Shown in pieces: positions 35,060 to 46,050 of a stretch of 64,000 nt of DNA. The position numbers and the translations under genes are program-made. Below the pieces are notes generated by a model. The model worked only from the letters and a program-made list of their open reading frames with translations. It had not been told where the DNA came from and did not search any database. Position 1 is the stretch's first letter. Each line of letters opens with the position of its first letter. This DNA comes from Apodospora peruviana (lineage: Eukaryota; Ascomycota; Sordariomycetes; Sordariales; Lasiosphaeriaceae), in contig JAUEDM010000004.1 in NCBI GenBank assembly GCA_033439685.1, positions 496,001-560,000 on the forward strand, read 5' to 3'.

Positions 35060-35573
35060 GTTGCTAGTATGGCAGTAGCAGTTAGAATTACAATTACCGG
35101 TAGAGATGACTTCTCGAACGACATCGTTGTCTCCGAAGTTGTTTGTCTTTAGTTGATCATTGGCTCGAGGAGCCAGAGCCCAATGTCACCAGATCACTGC
35201 CCTTGATCTTTGCAGCCAAAACATCAAACTGCTCACTGAACTGTCAGACAATATACACTTGAACTAAAGCACATATATCTATTCTGCCCCGTCTTTATCT
35301 TGTGCTCTGTACCTTATGTTCCGCTCTTCGTCATCGCCACCGCTCTTCAGCCTTCAAGATTACCTTAGCAACAACCCTAACCCTATAGCTGCGGCGTGGC
35401 CTGTTGGCTGACAGGTGCCAATCACGTCCCAAACCGCCACCTGCCGACCTCGAAGTTGGAAGCTTCTTATTATTAGCGTTCGCCGAAACAGGAGACCCAA
35501 CCGAGAATTTATAAGCATCGAAATCCCATACACCACCACAACACCCTCAACGACACCCAGCAGAGGCCTTGTC
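35060..35573. promoter_or_regulatory. upstream region of the XAP5 gene with a telomere-like motif
   Basis: A spacer of about 500 bp. AACCCTAACCCTA lies at 35373-35385, about 190 bp before the start codon. It matches two fungal telomere units and the telo-box seen upstream of many growth-related genes. Function here is inferred. Confidence 0.4.
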
Positions 35574-36906
35574 ATGATGTCGGACCAGCCGGCTGCCTCA
35601 CGATTTACACCGCAGAACAAAACCACCCACGAGCGACTCTCGACCAACACAGTCGGTCTCGTCGCGCTCGCCGACTTCCGCAAGCGACGTGCCGAGGTCC
35701 TCGAGCAACAGGAACGCGAAGCCCGCGAGGCCGCGATAGCTGCAGTGCGAGTGGCAACGGCAGCACCATCATCCAATAATGTCCCCACGCCGCCCGACAG
35801 GTCGCTGACAGGAACGCCAAACAATGCCGCCGCCGCCGCGACGAGCGGCGCGGCGAGCGCCGATAACAGCGAGGCGGAGAAACACAAGAAGAAAAAGGTG
35901 AAGCGTACCGCCGCCAAGGCGCTGGTATCTTTTGGTGGCGACGAAGAAGAAGACGCAGATTTTGAGGCGGGGGTAGTTCTGAAGAGCAAAAAGGACAAAT
36001 GGAAGAAACCCGCCACTGCTGCTGCTGGGGATGGTGAGGCTGTAGAAGCTGACGGAGACGTGTCCGCTGGCGGTGGCAGCGGCAGTGAAAAAGATTCGCT
36101 GGGCAAGAAGAAGGTCACGGTCAACTCATCGGTGGGGATTGTGCCGCGGGCGCTGACGAAAGCAGCACTGCGACGCGAGGCGGCGGAACGTGAAGCTTTG
36201 CGCAAAGAATTTCTGCTGCTACAGGCGGCTGTCAAGGCCACGGAGATCGCTATACCGTTTGTGTTCTACGATGGGACCAACATTCCCGGCGGTATCGTGC
36301 GGGTCAAGAAGGGAGACTTTGTCTGGGTGTTCCTCGACAAGAGCCGCAAGGTCGGCGCGGAGCTCGGCGTCGGCGGCGATAAACTTGCCAACGCGAGACG
36401 CGCCTGGGCCAGAGTGGGCGTTGACGATTTGATGCTTGTACGAGGGTCAATTATTATTCCTCATGTAAGTTTTTCCCTCTCCCCCCGACAACGGTGTTGC
36501 ATTGGTCTATGTAAATGTGCTGTCAGGCTAACTATCTATCATCTAGCATTATGAGTTCTACTTCTTCATCATGAACAAGAACGTTGGGCCTGGCAACAAG
36601 CGGCTCTTTGACTACAGCGCGGAAGCTCCGCCGCTAGATCCTATTTCTCCACCGGCAGATACGTCATCGACTACCGAACAATCCGACGGCAGTGGCAGCG
36701 GCAGCAAGAAGGTCCTGTCGGATATCCGCTTACTCGAGGGATTTTCTGACGATCCGACGTTCACCAAGGTTGTTGATCGACGATGGTATCAGCGCAACAA
36801 GCACATCTACCCAGCCAGCGTTTGGCAGGAGTTCGACCCGGAGAAGGACTACCAGAAAGAGATCCGGCGCGATACTGGTGGGAACGCCTTCTTCTTTTCG
36901 GGTTGA
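35574..36906 (+). CDS. XAP5 / FAM50 family nuclear protein
   Basis: Two exons, 35574-36464 and 36547-36906, encode 416 residues. The start is one of two adjacent ATGs (35574 or 35577). The N-terminal half has an Arg/Glu-rich helix (residues 30-50), an Ala-rich stretch and basic KHKKKKVKR-type nuclear signals. The C-terminal XAP5 domain begins near residue 223 with TEIAIPFVFYDGTN and IPGGIVRVKKGDFVWVFLD. It continues across the splice as IIIPHHYEFYFFI and closes with a conserved block containing RRWYQRNKHIYPASVW. XAP5 proteins are conserved nuclear factors. Plant XCT acts in light and clock signalling and small-RNA production, and human FAM50A associates with the spliceosome. The fungal role is less clear. 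Confidence 0.95.
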
Positions 36907-37110
36907 TGATGTTTGCAGACGATTCTTGGACGACGCCGATCTTACGGTGATAATCACAGAGGGCGGATCTTCCATCTAAGAACCATCAGGCAGTGGAATC
37001 CCATGGGTTTAATATAAGTTGGGTATGGCATTCTAGGTCATTTGTGAGCATTTGTTCTTCTTGTGTGTACGAGTCACTTCGCTCATCTCTTAAACTTACT
37101 GTTCAAAGGT

Positions 37111-37560
37111 TCACGGCCATAGCGCCCGTATAACAACTGACAGGAGAAGCCATCCGGGCCAGAACAGTATCAGAAACAATGCCCTGCCGCCCGGCCCGAG
37201 AAGCAGGCAGTAGAGCTCCAACTCGAGCTTCTTCTTGAAGCGCCTCGATCGCTTCGAGTCCCAGAGCCGCCATATCAACCACCGCGTCCAGCCAGTGATG
37301 CCCAGGGCGATAAACCTCGAGGTCAGGAACGTCTTGAGACCGATGATTCTGCTGGCTAGAAGGAGAGCCGTGGCGAAGAGCCTGGCGGCTAAGTATGTGC
37401 GCGCGAAGAGGAGGTAGGTTGCTGCGCTGAGGATTTGCTGGAATTGTAGGGCATGGCTCAAGAGAGGACCGAGGAGGACGAGAGGGGAGACTCGGCGGGA
37501 TGTTTGTTGGCGGAGAGCCACGACGCTCGGCTCCATTGTCGCAGCTGCGATGATGGCCAT
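37111..37560 (-). CDS. small predicted membrane protein, unknown function
   Basis: A single open frame of 149 residues begins at the ATG at 37560. I do not recognise the family. Hydrophobic segments lie near residues 27-40, 55-70 and 115-145 (LYCLLLGPGGRALFLILFWP). Between them is a basic stretch (KRSRRFKKK) preceded by a Trp-rich run (WTRWLIWRLW). The pattern suggests an integral membrane protein with a cytosolic basic loop. It lies convergent to the XAP5 gene with a gap of about 200 bp. A frame upstream (ATG near 37685, minus) could add a small first exon but I could not make the phase convincing. A longer frame on the same strand (37636-37103) is judged a shadow. Confidence 0.5.
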   Translation of the reverse strand: MAIIAAATMEPSVVALRQQTSRRVSPLVLLGPLLSHALQFQQILSAATYLLFARTYLAARLFATALLLASRIIGLKTFLTSRFIALGITGWTRWLIWRLWDSKRSRRFKKKLELELYCLLLGPGGRALFLILFWPGWLLLSVVIRALWP

Positions 37561-39202
37561 TGGTTCCCGGTAGGTACTGTTGGTACAATCTGGGTTGGAT
37601 GACGGCGTGTCGAGGTTTGGCTCTGTCTAGTTGCAAGTCACTGGGAGGTTGCGGACGTAGATCGCGTCGGTGGGAGCTGAAGACATGGGGGACGGGTAAG
37701 AAGTATAGGGAACTAGGGAGGTCAGGAGTAGGTATTTATGTTGTCTAAAGGTCAAGATTCTATTCACTAGTATAGAAATCAAAACTAAAGTAGACGGGCG
37801 AACCGGGTGGGCGAGCATTCCCACCCTTCCCCGCCGAATAAAACCGGAATGTCTTGGCAAGCATCGATATCTCAAATGGTTGCATGACCGTTTTCGGCGC
37901 TAAAATACCAACCTACTCAAACCTACAACTACAATATCTTGTGATTGGATTTTGTAAGCCGCCTCGACTGGATAATCACGGCCGCTGACTTGCCATCAAC
38001 GTATTGTCTTTTTGTTTTCGTTTGTGTCTCCTTGTTGCGTGCCACGTTCAAGTTCATTGAGTGGATGGAGACCGGCGCCCAGAAAGTTGAAGAGGGGCAG
38101 AGCTCCACCGCGGATGAAGTCATAAAGAAACGGCCAATGGCGGCTCCATCCGCCCACGTGGGGGCTCTCATTCGCGCCTGTCGCCTACCTAACCTAACCT
38201 AACTCTTCCGTGGTCCCCTTGGATGATGGACAGGATACTCAGAGTTCAAAGGTGTGTCGTCGGGACCAGCGAATCAAAAGTCGAAAACAAAGCGCATGTT
38301 CTGTGTCGGTTGGGCCTTGTAGGTAGCTGTTGCCGAATGTCATTCTCCTTCTTCGGGGTCCTTGGTTCACGGTCAAGTCTGAAAAGTACGGGATCAGAAC
38401 AAAAACAAACCACAGAAAGCCAGCATGCCCAGAGACGAGTTCACACAACTCTAGCTTTCGATTTCTGACTTGGCATCGTCGGAATGGCCGCTTCCTCTTG
38501 ACTCATTCAGTTAAATCTCGCCTCGCGCCCGAGATTTCTACCCAAATATCCACATTGCCCAAGCCGAACGCAGACAAACCGACATGAAAGTCTCAAGATC
38601 TGCCTAAGGCGGTTTACTTTAGCTCCCGGTCGGCGGGAGCAGCGGGAATGATGCAAAGGTGGAACCGCCGGCAACCGGACAGCAAAGTCGTTCCCGGGTC
38701 CCAGCATCCCCTCCCTGCAGTGGCGTTGACAGAGTGGTTAGGGGTTTGTGTTGTGGCTCGTGCGCCTTCCGAGAAGTGTAACGGTCCTGCCGTTGATTGG
38801 CCAATTGGCCGCTCACTCTAAACCCGCCGAAAGCGGAACGGTGGAAAGGGAATGGCCTCGCTTTAGGCGTATTTCAATTTTCAACTGCAGAAGAATTCTA
38901 GTCTTGTCTTTTTTCTCATTCTGAATTGGTCACTTCCATAACATCTACCTTACTAATTCTTTAAAGGTACCTAGAGAATCCATTATAATCCTGCCCGCAA
39001 TTACAAAACTTTCCACTGAAGAGTCCAAAGCAATACGATACACGTATGTCGGTACTTCGGACGCCTCCAAAGGACGAAGAGATGAAGAGAAAACTGAAAA
39101 ACCACACACAGCGGGATACGACATAAAGAAGAGTTAGAGACCTCCGTTCCTCATTCTTCCCAGTTACCTTTAACAGGGCTACCTCTAATAATGTCCGCTT
39201 CT
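37561..39202. other. intergenic region between the membrane protein and the D-amino-acid oxidase
   Basis: No gene is supported. CCTAACCTAACCTAAC occurs near 38188-38203, and a palindromic GGCCAATTGGCC near 38799-38810 includes CCAAT on both strands. Confidence 0.5.
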
Positions 39203-40486
39203 TTAAAGCTTTCTCTCACGTTTAAGGGACATCGACCGGGGCGTCGCACCAGCCAAGACCTGCTCAACCAGCTCCAGTACGTTTCCAGCACAACCAAAAG
39301 ATAAGCTCCAACCGGCTCCTCCTTGCCCGTATGAGTGAACGATACGGCTAAATTTTAGAGCGGTAGGCGTGGCATGACCTTCTGCACCACTTTGGCCCTT
39401 GTGGCGTCTCAGTTCTCTCTCGACCCGAACATTGTTCCTCCTGAAGGGCCGCAGCCCCTGCGCCAACGGATACTCATTGTCCAGGCGAGCATGTTTAAGT
39501 CTTGGGATAAACGCTTCGGCCCTGGCCCTCATCTTCCGAATTATAGGCGAGTCCAGCTTGTGGTCCAGCTCCGACTGGTGCGGCTCGCTGATGCCGCCGA
39601 CGAGCAGGATCTTGTCGTTCCGAGGCACGAGGAAGACGATCTCGTTTGCCGACTCCTGTGTCGTGTGCATGTGTTTGGCATCGGCCGAGATGCTCAGAGC
39701 CGCGTCGAGCTTGGCGAAGTCGGACCCGTCGTTGATGACCCGAAGAAGCGCACCTCTGATGGGATAACACGATGTGTCGCCGGCGAGCTGCAGGCCGGCC
39801 AAGCCGGTGGCGTTGACGATGACGTCGGCATGGAACTGTTGGAGGAGCTCATCTTCGAGCTGGAAAATATCGTCGGTGACGGCTTTGGTGACGAACTCGG
39901 CGCCTTTTTTCTCTGTCAACCCCATCAGCCAGGAGATGGCCTGATCCGTGTCAATGATGGGCGCGAGAAGCTCGTAGGCATCCACGCAGCCGTATGAGGA
40001 ATCGATGCCGTAGTGCTTGATCAAGCTACTGGAGTGGTGAAATCCGCGGACGCCGCTCTTCCCAATCTCCAGCATCTTGGCATATTGTTCGTCGTTTTCT
40101 TCCATCCGGTACGGAAAGAAGAAAGCCGACTTCTTCATGCGAACACCGGAAGCAAAAGAGAGATCCGGGTCGGCAGCAATGGTGTCCCAGATTTTGTAGG
40201 CTATCATGCACCATACCTTGGAGTGGTGCAACGAGATGGGGTCCGTGTGCTGCCCGCAGACGGCAGGTGGGAACTCCCACAGCGCACCGGCGATCTGGGA
40301 CGTGAGGCGCTGTTTGCTGCCGTAGGATGCCCATTCTTTGGACATGACAGTGACACGGTACCCTCTGTCGAGCAGGACCCAAGTGGTCACAAGCCCGGTA
40401 ACTCCACCACCGATTACCAAGACATGAGGTGCCGTAGAGGTCGGGGGATTGAGCGGTTCTGGTTTGAAAGATAGGTGGTTCTCCAT
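39203..40486 (-). CDS. D-amino-acid oxidase-like FAD-dependent oxidoreductase (DAO superfamily)
   Basis: A single exon encodes 427 residues with the start ATG at 40486. The N-terminal FAD-binding Rossmann motif is VLVIGGGVTGLVTTWVLLDRG (GxGxxG at 26-31), cited here as its core GGGVTG. Near the C-terminus EYPLAQGLRPFRRNNVRVE matches the DAAO GLRPxRxxVRxE block. VHSYGQGGAGWSLSFGCA fits the DAAO signature except Ser in place of the usual Asn/His/Ala. Such flavoenzymes oxidise D-amino acids to imino acids with release of peroxide, normally in peroxisomes. The last residues (RKL) are only a weak match to a peroxisomal PTS1. The protein is some 60 residues longer than classic DAAO, the extra lying between the first FAD motif and mid-protein. 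Substrate class is inferred. Confidence 0.88.
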   Translation of the reverse strand: MENHLSFKPEPLNPPTSTAPHVLVIGGGVTGLVTTWVLLDRGYRVTVMSKEWASYGSKQRLTSQIAGALWEFPPAVCGQHTDPISLHHSKVWCMIAYKIWDTIAADPDLSFASGVRMKKSAFFFPYRMEENDEQYAKMLEIGKSGVRGFHHSSSLIKHYGIDSSYGCVDAYELLAPIIDTDQAISWLMGLTEKKGAEFVTKAVTDDIFQLEDELLQQFHADVIVNATGLAGLQLAGDTSCYPIRGALLRVINDGSDFAKLDAALSISADAKHMHTTQESANEIVFLVPRNDKILLVGGISEPHQSELDHKLDSPIIRKMRARAEAFIPRLKHARLDNEYPLAQGLRPFRRNNVRVERELRRHKGQSGAEGHATPTALKFSRIVHSYGQGGAGWSLSFGCAGNVLELVEQVLAGATPRSMSLKRERKL

Positions 40487-42153
40487 GGTGTAATATCACA
40501 GGGGATGGTGGTACTTTCTCTTGTTAGAGAGATAGAGGCGGGCGGGAGCCTGGACCTTATAGCTTGTAGCGCGGCTGAACAACTGCGAGATGTACGAACA
40601 AGAAACCATACTGTGGCGAGGATACGAGTGCGAGGTCCTTCTGGGTTTGAATTGTGAACGAAGAAAATTCGTCCAAGTGTCTTGAGTCCCGTCTGGTGAC
40701 ATGTAGGTGGAAGGGCATATTACATTAGCTGTTCTACTACCGGAAGAGAGAGGGAAAGCCTCTGTGGACACACATAGACAGCCTTCCAAAGGTTATCAAC
40801 ACCGTTACCCCTTGACCAGTATTCTTCGAACATGGATGAGCATATGATGGGAAGTATTGAACCCATTATTTCCTCGTTGCTTTCGGGGAAAACAAAAGTC
40901 ACCATGACCGGCCCCGTAAAGTTCGGTCTTCGTCAAGTCCATCAAGGACCATGCTTGCCGACCTCAAGGATTTCGGTTGTCGATAACAGGAGCGAAATTG
41001 GTTAGCGGCTCATCGTATGGCTAGAAACGTAAAGGGGGGTGAGACGGTGTCAGGGCTCTCGACGTATACGAGAGCTGAGCGCGTATAGAGTACCGATTTT
41101 CGTAATTCCACACCGCAAGGGGCACATGCTTATTTTTTTCACGTTGCCCATGTGGATCAATCAACACACCGGATTCCTGAGCTTCTGGAGTAAATGATAC
41201 GTAAGTTGCTCCGCCATCATTACTCAGGTGTGTCTGATGATATTAATCCTCCTAGCCACCATCTGACGGAGGCAGGCTCCCAGCGATCTTTAATTGACGT
41301 TGACGAACACCCTACTAGCCACGGGGACAAGCGAGTGCGAATGCGAGGTGAACATTATGGAATAAGATCATTGCCTGTGGCAAACAGGGTTTGGCAAAAG
41401 CACGATGAAGGGTAGAGGCTTTGGCTCGGACCGTCATGTCGCATCGAACTGGTTACACATAGCTCGGGCCGCTTATAAAGAATTTTGACATTACTTCAAC
41501 CGCGCTGAATGGAGCTGGAAGCCCCTGTCGGTAGAATTCGTGGACAGTACATTTTGGATCAACTGGAGGAGCCGCTCCTGAGATGTTGTCCTCGAATTTG
41601 ACTGCATTCCCTGTTAGGCTTCTTTGCCTCACACGCACCCGTTTACACCGGTACATAGGCCCGGAAAATCCTTCTGTTTTCAACCGTGCAAACTCTCTCT
41701 CTCCTTCTTCCTCGGGCTATTTTTCCTTTAACTTCAACTAATTCTCCTCCGTTTAACGACCACAGTATTTCAATTCCTTGCGCTGTGAGGCTCGGTATCG
41801 TAAACGTGCGCAAGTGGTCCCCTGAAATCAAGCCACGGCGGGCTCCTTTCGTATATATCTCAATATCCACGGACCAGCGAGGTCTGTATGAAGATTCGTA
41901 AACAAGGAAAACGATGGCGTCACGGTTCAGTAAACGACCGGAGCAAGGGGCCCGACTTCGGAAGAGATTCTAGAGGTCAACCAAGACACGGTGTGATTTC
42001 CCCCCAAGTAGTAAGCATCCTCTCTTTCAGCATGTCTTGGTTCTTTTTTTAATCTGACAACGGCTTGGCATAAACATGATGAGAACGAAGGTTATTCATA
42101 GAGAGAGTCTATACATAACCTTTTCAACCAAGTGGAGTGCGAAAGAACCACCT

Positions 42154-42325
42154 GCGCAACGGTATTATTTTTATTCATACACCGCTGTGCCCTTGGGCGT
42201 GTCGGACCTTTCAAACTTTTACTGTACAGGAAAACCGTGCCCTTACGGGTCGGGTGAAAAACCGGTACCAACAATTGAGAAAACGCATCAGTGACTGAGC
42301 CTGTAAATACGCGCAACGGTATTAT
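42154..42325. repeat. exact 15-bp direct repeat, 157 bp apart
   Basis: GCGCAACGGTATTAT occurs at 42154-42168 and again at 42311-42325. It lies just left of the palindrome cluster, so it might be an end or target-site trace of an element. This is not proven. Confidence 0.6.
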
Positions 42326-42376
42326 ACTAGAACATGCGGTCAAATCTGACCTCTTCCCCGATTATAGGGGGCGGTT

Positions 42377-42542
42377 GACGAGCCGTTCATGAACCGTATG
42401 AAGCCCGGAAACTTCGCCTTATAGTTATAAGCGGTGCATATATGGGTTTCTCGAATTAAAGGGCTCTATCAACAGAAGCGGCCTACCTCGGTTTGAACGG
42501 CTCTTTCTCTATGAGCGGCTCGTTTGGTTTGAAAGGCTCATT
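42377..42542. repeat. second cluster of the 15-bp imperfect palindrome family
   Basis: Units are GACGAGCCGTTCATG (42377-42391, inverted), TTTGAACGGCTCTTT (42492-42506), TATGAGCGGCTCGTT (42510-42524) and TTTGAAAGGCTCATT (42528-42542). The last three are packed at an 18-bp spacing. Core similarity to the 22.5-kb cluster is GA(A/G)NGGCTC. Confidence 0.6.
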
Positions 42543-43434
42543 CACGGCTTGAACTGGAGAGCCGGGCTGGTCCCTCAACTGAAGATCTCCCTCTTCCATG
42601 ACAACGGAAAGAGATAGTTACCAGCAGCCGGACACTCTATCTCCAAATGGCTCTTGGAGGCCAGACGGATCAGACCTAACGGGCTGAGAGAAGCGGGGAG
42701 CGACGTTCCATTCGTGATCCTGAGAAGGGTTCCATACCTTCATATTTGCGTTCTTTTCCCGGAATCAGTTCCGTATGGTCCGGTCAGAGGTGTCTTCCGA
42801 GGGTGTACTTACAGGCTGAAGAACAGACATAGCGCAACCATCGTCCTGAATTCCGAATACAGCACCTGTGACTAATTAGCTTTCAAAAGCATGTCCCATC
42901 TTGGAGAGAATGGCGGTCACCCTAGTTGAAATGAGGGACAATTGCCTATCCTCAGAAAACGTCTCGGAACACGCGATTGCCAAATTTCGGACTCGAAGTA
43001 ATCTGGATTCCCTACCTACAGCCGAGTATAGGACGATGTATAATCCTAGTCCAGAATTGAAACTCTCTGGGTCCGTCGTCCTTAGCTGTTGCCTTTTTTT
43101 CGTACCTGAGGCCCCAGAAGATCTGGCGATGTATAATATGAGCGGCTGGCTGCTCAATTATTGAAAAATCAGGCCGTATGAGAGAGGTCTCTTGAGTGCA
43201 AGGCGCATCCGGGTGCCATTATGGATGTCGCGTATATCCCGTTGCCCCGCCAACCGATGCGGACAGGACAGCCCTACAGCTCCCCCACATGGCAAGTGAA
43301 TGTGTTGCTGGTCTTGACTCCACTCCCTAAAACAGGGCTGCTTACGTGATCGACTCTTTAATTCGACGACCACCCTATTTACTACCTAAATCCATTCACC
43401 TCTACGTATTCCACAAACCCCCATTCTTGGTACA

Positions 43435-43565
43435 GTGCAAGCAAATAATGGATTGATTCTTGAGTGAATTGAGAATATGAGCTCCTCGACGTCTAAACTG
43501 TGCAAACAAATAATGGATTAACTGTCAAGTGAATTGAGAATATGACTTCCTCAACGGTTCACACT
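43435..43565 (+). repeat. 65-bp imperfect tandem repeat, two copies
   Basis: Copy 1 starts GTGCAAGCAAATAATGGATT at 43435 and copy 2 GTGCAAACAAATAATGGATT at 43500. Both contain GTGAATTGAGAATATGA. Several differences are G/A transitions. Confidence 0.8.
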
Positions 43566-45470
43566 TTGCAGCCGCCCTTGGCGGCTTGAGTCGGAACAAA
43601 GCCCTTTGTTCGACATTCGATCCGACAAAACTGTGTAAGAGGGAGTTTCGTGGTCCCAAAACCGGTGTGCCTGCCTGCGAATCGGTGTATTTCAGCCACA
43701 ACCCAAGCTCGGCAGAGGGCCATGCCTGAGGTGTTCTAGTTCTATTCTAGTCCAAGTGAAGTAATACAATTACGGATTTTCAAAAGGACAAGAACTCAGC
43801 TTTAACTATGAAGTAATGCTCACGGATTAACTAGCTTGCCGTATGTTCAACTACCGGTCTCTGGAGCACCGAAACTTTATATATTCTAGTTATTTCTATA
43901 TAGTACTCAGAGGCTACAACCATCATAAATTTCAACCAGGTGCCCGACACTCGGATTGTGTCTCTAGGATTGGATATACGATTGAAAAAGATGATAGAGT
44001 AGGGAATACTGGGTACGTAGCTATGCCAGCACGTCGCTAGAACTCAGCGTTTGATATCGTAAAGACCGTCCTTTCTTTACTGTCGCCAACGCAGTTGCCT
44101 GTGACTACGGTCACTCTTGTTGTGCACATTTCTACGTGTAGAAAAACATCCAAATATGTCCAAGGTACGTAGCAAGAAATCTTTGATTACACTAAATCCG
44201 TTCTCTGTCTGTCGTCGATGTTCAATTAATGGGGTCCGAGTCTGCTGTGGTTCTTTGTTCAACGAGTCTGGGTTGCAGTCGGCGGCAGAGCGTTCGAGGA
44301 TTCTTTGTCCGTTGCCGGTCACGGGTGTGCTGGTGATCGTGGCGTCGCCTCGTCGTGGCAGACCATGGTAATAATCCAGGGATTGGCAGAAAGGCACCCA
44401 GGCACAACTGCAGAGGATGGCAAGAGAGTAGGGGAGCAAAGGATGGACTGGGAGTTGGTCGGGCCGGAGTAAGCAAAGGCAAGGATGGCTAAGTATCTGT
44501 GGCAACGTCAAGACGTCTTCTAGTCCAGTCCAATAATCTGATAACCAGTCTGGCACCAGATCAGGGTTTATAATGGCTTTGCTTGGGGATACGGCCGGCA
44601 GGGGCCATCTAGATACTGAAGCCACAGGAGTGCTTTCGGGCCCTGGGAGTGGCTTCTCTCCCTCCCTTTATCAGAAGGAACATCGTCACAACCTCTACTG
44701 TATGTAACACTTCCCTTGGGTGGCACCCATCAACCTCGATTACCGACTTGAACCACTTCTCTCTGCCCCTGAGACTCGACGACCTGCGCTATCCTCATAA
44801 ACGAGATGAAACATTTGCGAATCCCTGCCGAGGTAAGTCTACTGTTTGCGACATTGTTCCCGCCATCTCGTGCACTGCCACTATTCCGATTTGCCATAAG
44901 AAACACTTCGTGAGCACCTGGCCGGCTCCTGGTGTGTGTGGATATCTCGTGACCTAGGGACGTACCTACCGAGGGCGGAGGCCACGGGCTTCCGCGTCCG
45001 TCCAGCCGTCCAATCTCCTGAACAAAACAGCGAGTCATAAAAAGTAAACAAAGGAAACTACGGGGCCAACAGTAGGTCTGTTCTCAGATTAGACGCTTGG
45101 CTGAACAAAACAATAGAGCCCCTGCTCCTTCCCGACACCTACACTGTGCACAGCACAACAGCAGGACTGTTCCGAAAGCAAGTGGGCCCTTCTCTGAGAC
45201 ACTTGTACTGCACATACGAACAGGACCGTTGTTCTCAAGGCTCGGTCCGTCCCGTGACTCCCGGCCGGCCGGTCCCTCCCGCTCCCCAATAACTATACAT
45301 AAACGGCTCCCCTCCAAACAAATTTCCGAAAGGGTAGCCAACACCAGGGAGCAACCTGCGCTCCCAATCTCGTGAGCAACAACCTTCGGCACTTTTACCT
45401 TTTGCTCTTAACCAACTACACCAACTAGAAGCACCCTTCTGTTGACGACTTATCGACTACCTGGGAACAA

Positions 45471-46050
45471 GTAAGTTGATATCTCTCATGTCTCATACAT
45501 TTTCCCAAGTCCCGCCCGTATCACCATCACATATTGTTACCCTTTCAGGTACTTCACATCTTGCAACCTGCACCTTCCCTTCCCAAGTCTCCCTTTGCTG
45601 CTCGTCTCAACTCTCAAGAGCTGGTCGCGTCAAGCATGTATCGCCGTCTCCCTTCCCCTTCCGCTACAACGCTGCTAGCACAAGAGCAATATCTTTTTCA
45701 TCATCTTCATCATATGAAGTATCTCTGCTAACATCTCAAAAGACTTTGGAACAAGGATCAAAGTAAGTGACTTTCAGTATTTTTCTCCGAGTTTGAATCC
45801 GCGTCTTGAGCAGCTACAATCATTTCACATTAACCAAACAAGTTCAAAACCTCAAATAGAAACAACCGATACATCTACAAAACCCCGACTCGACAAAGAG
45901 CGGCATTAGCGACAGCGATTCACGATACTCCGACTCGATATCTGACAACATGATCGAAAACCTGTTCCAAACAACCACAATGCTCCAAAGATTGAAATAT
46001 ATCAATGGAGCGATGGCGAGTACTAACGTTTTACAGATTCTATTGTCAGG
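45471..46050 (+). promoter_or_regulatory. spliced 5' leader of the orphan gene, with a short upstream ORF
   Basis: A strong donor GTAAGT at 45471 pairs with an acceptor at 45548 (78-nt intron). A second donor GTAAGT at 45763 probably pairs with the acceptor at 46035, which is preceded by a perfect TACTAAC branch point. The exon between them would carry an uORF at 45636-45731 (31 codons plus stop). The main ATG follows 16 nt after the last acceptor. This is inferred from splice signals only. Confidence 0.5.

Larger units (their letters stand above)
40487..45470. other. 5-kb region of mixed composition with repeats but no recognised gene
   Basis: The left part (40.5-41.9 kb) is ordinary intergenic sequence. 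Around 41.9-44.1 kb the sequence has scattered small repeats: a 65-bp imperfect direct repeat (43435-43565), a 15-bp exact direct repeat (42154-42168 and 42311-42325) and palindromic units related to those at 22.5 kb. Open frames here (up to 93 codons) have no domain. It looks like decayed mobile or foreign DNA of unidentified type. Confidence 0.5.

Noticed and set aside
37103..37636. 177-codon frame overlapping the small membrane protein
   Set aside because: Pro/Ser/Arg-rich shadow composition; the 149-codon frame has coherent membrane segments and an ATG start.
41643..41901. Opposed small frames near 41.7 kb
   Set aside because: Neither strand shows a family or splice support; the sequence reads open on both strands by chance.
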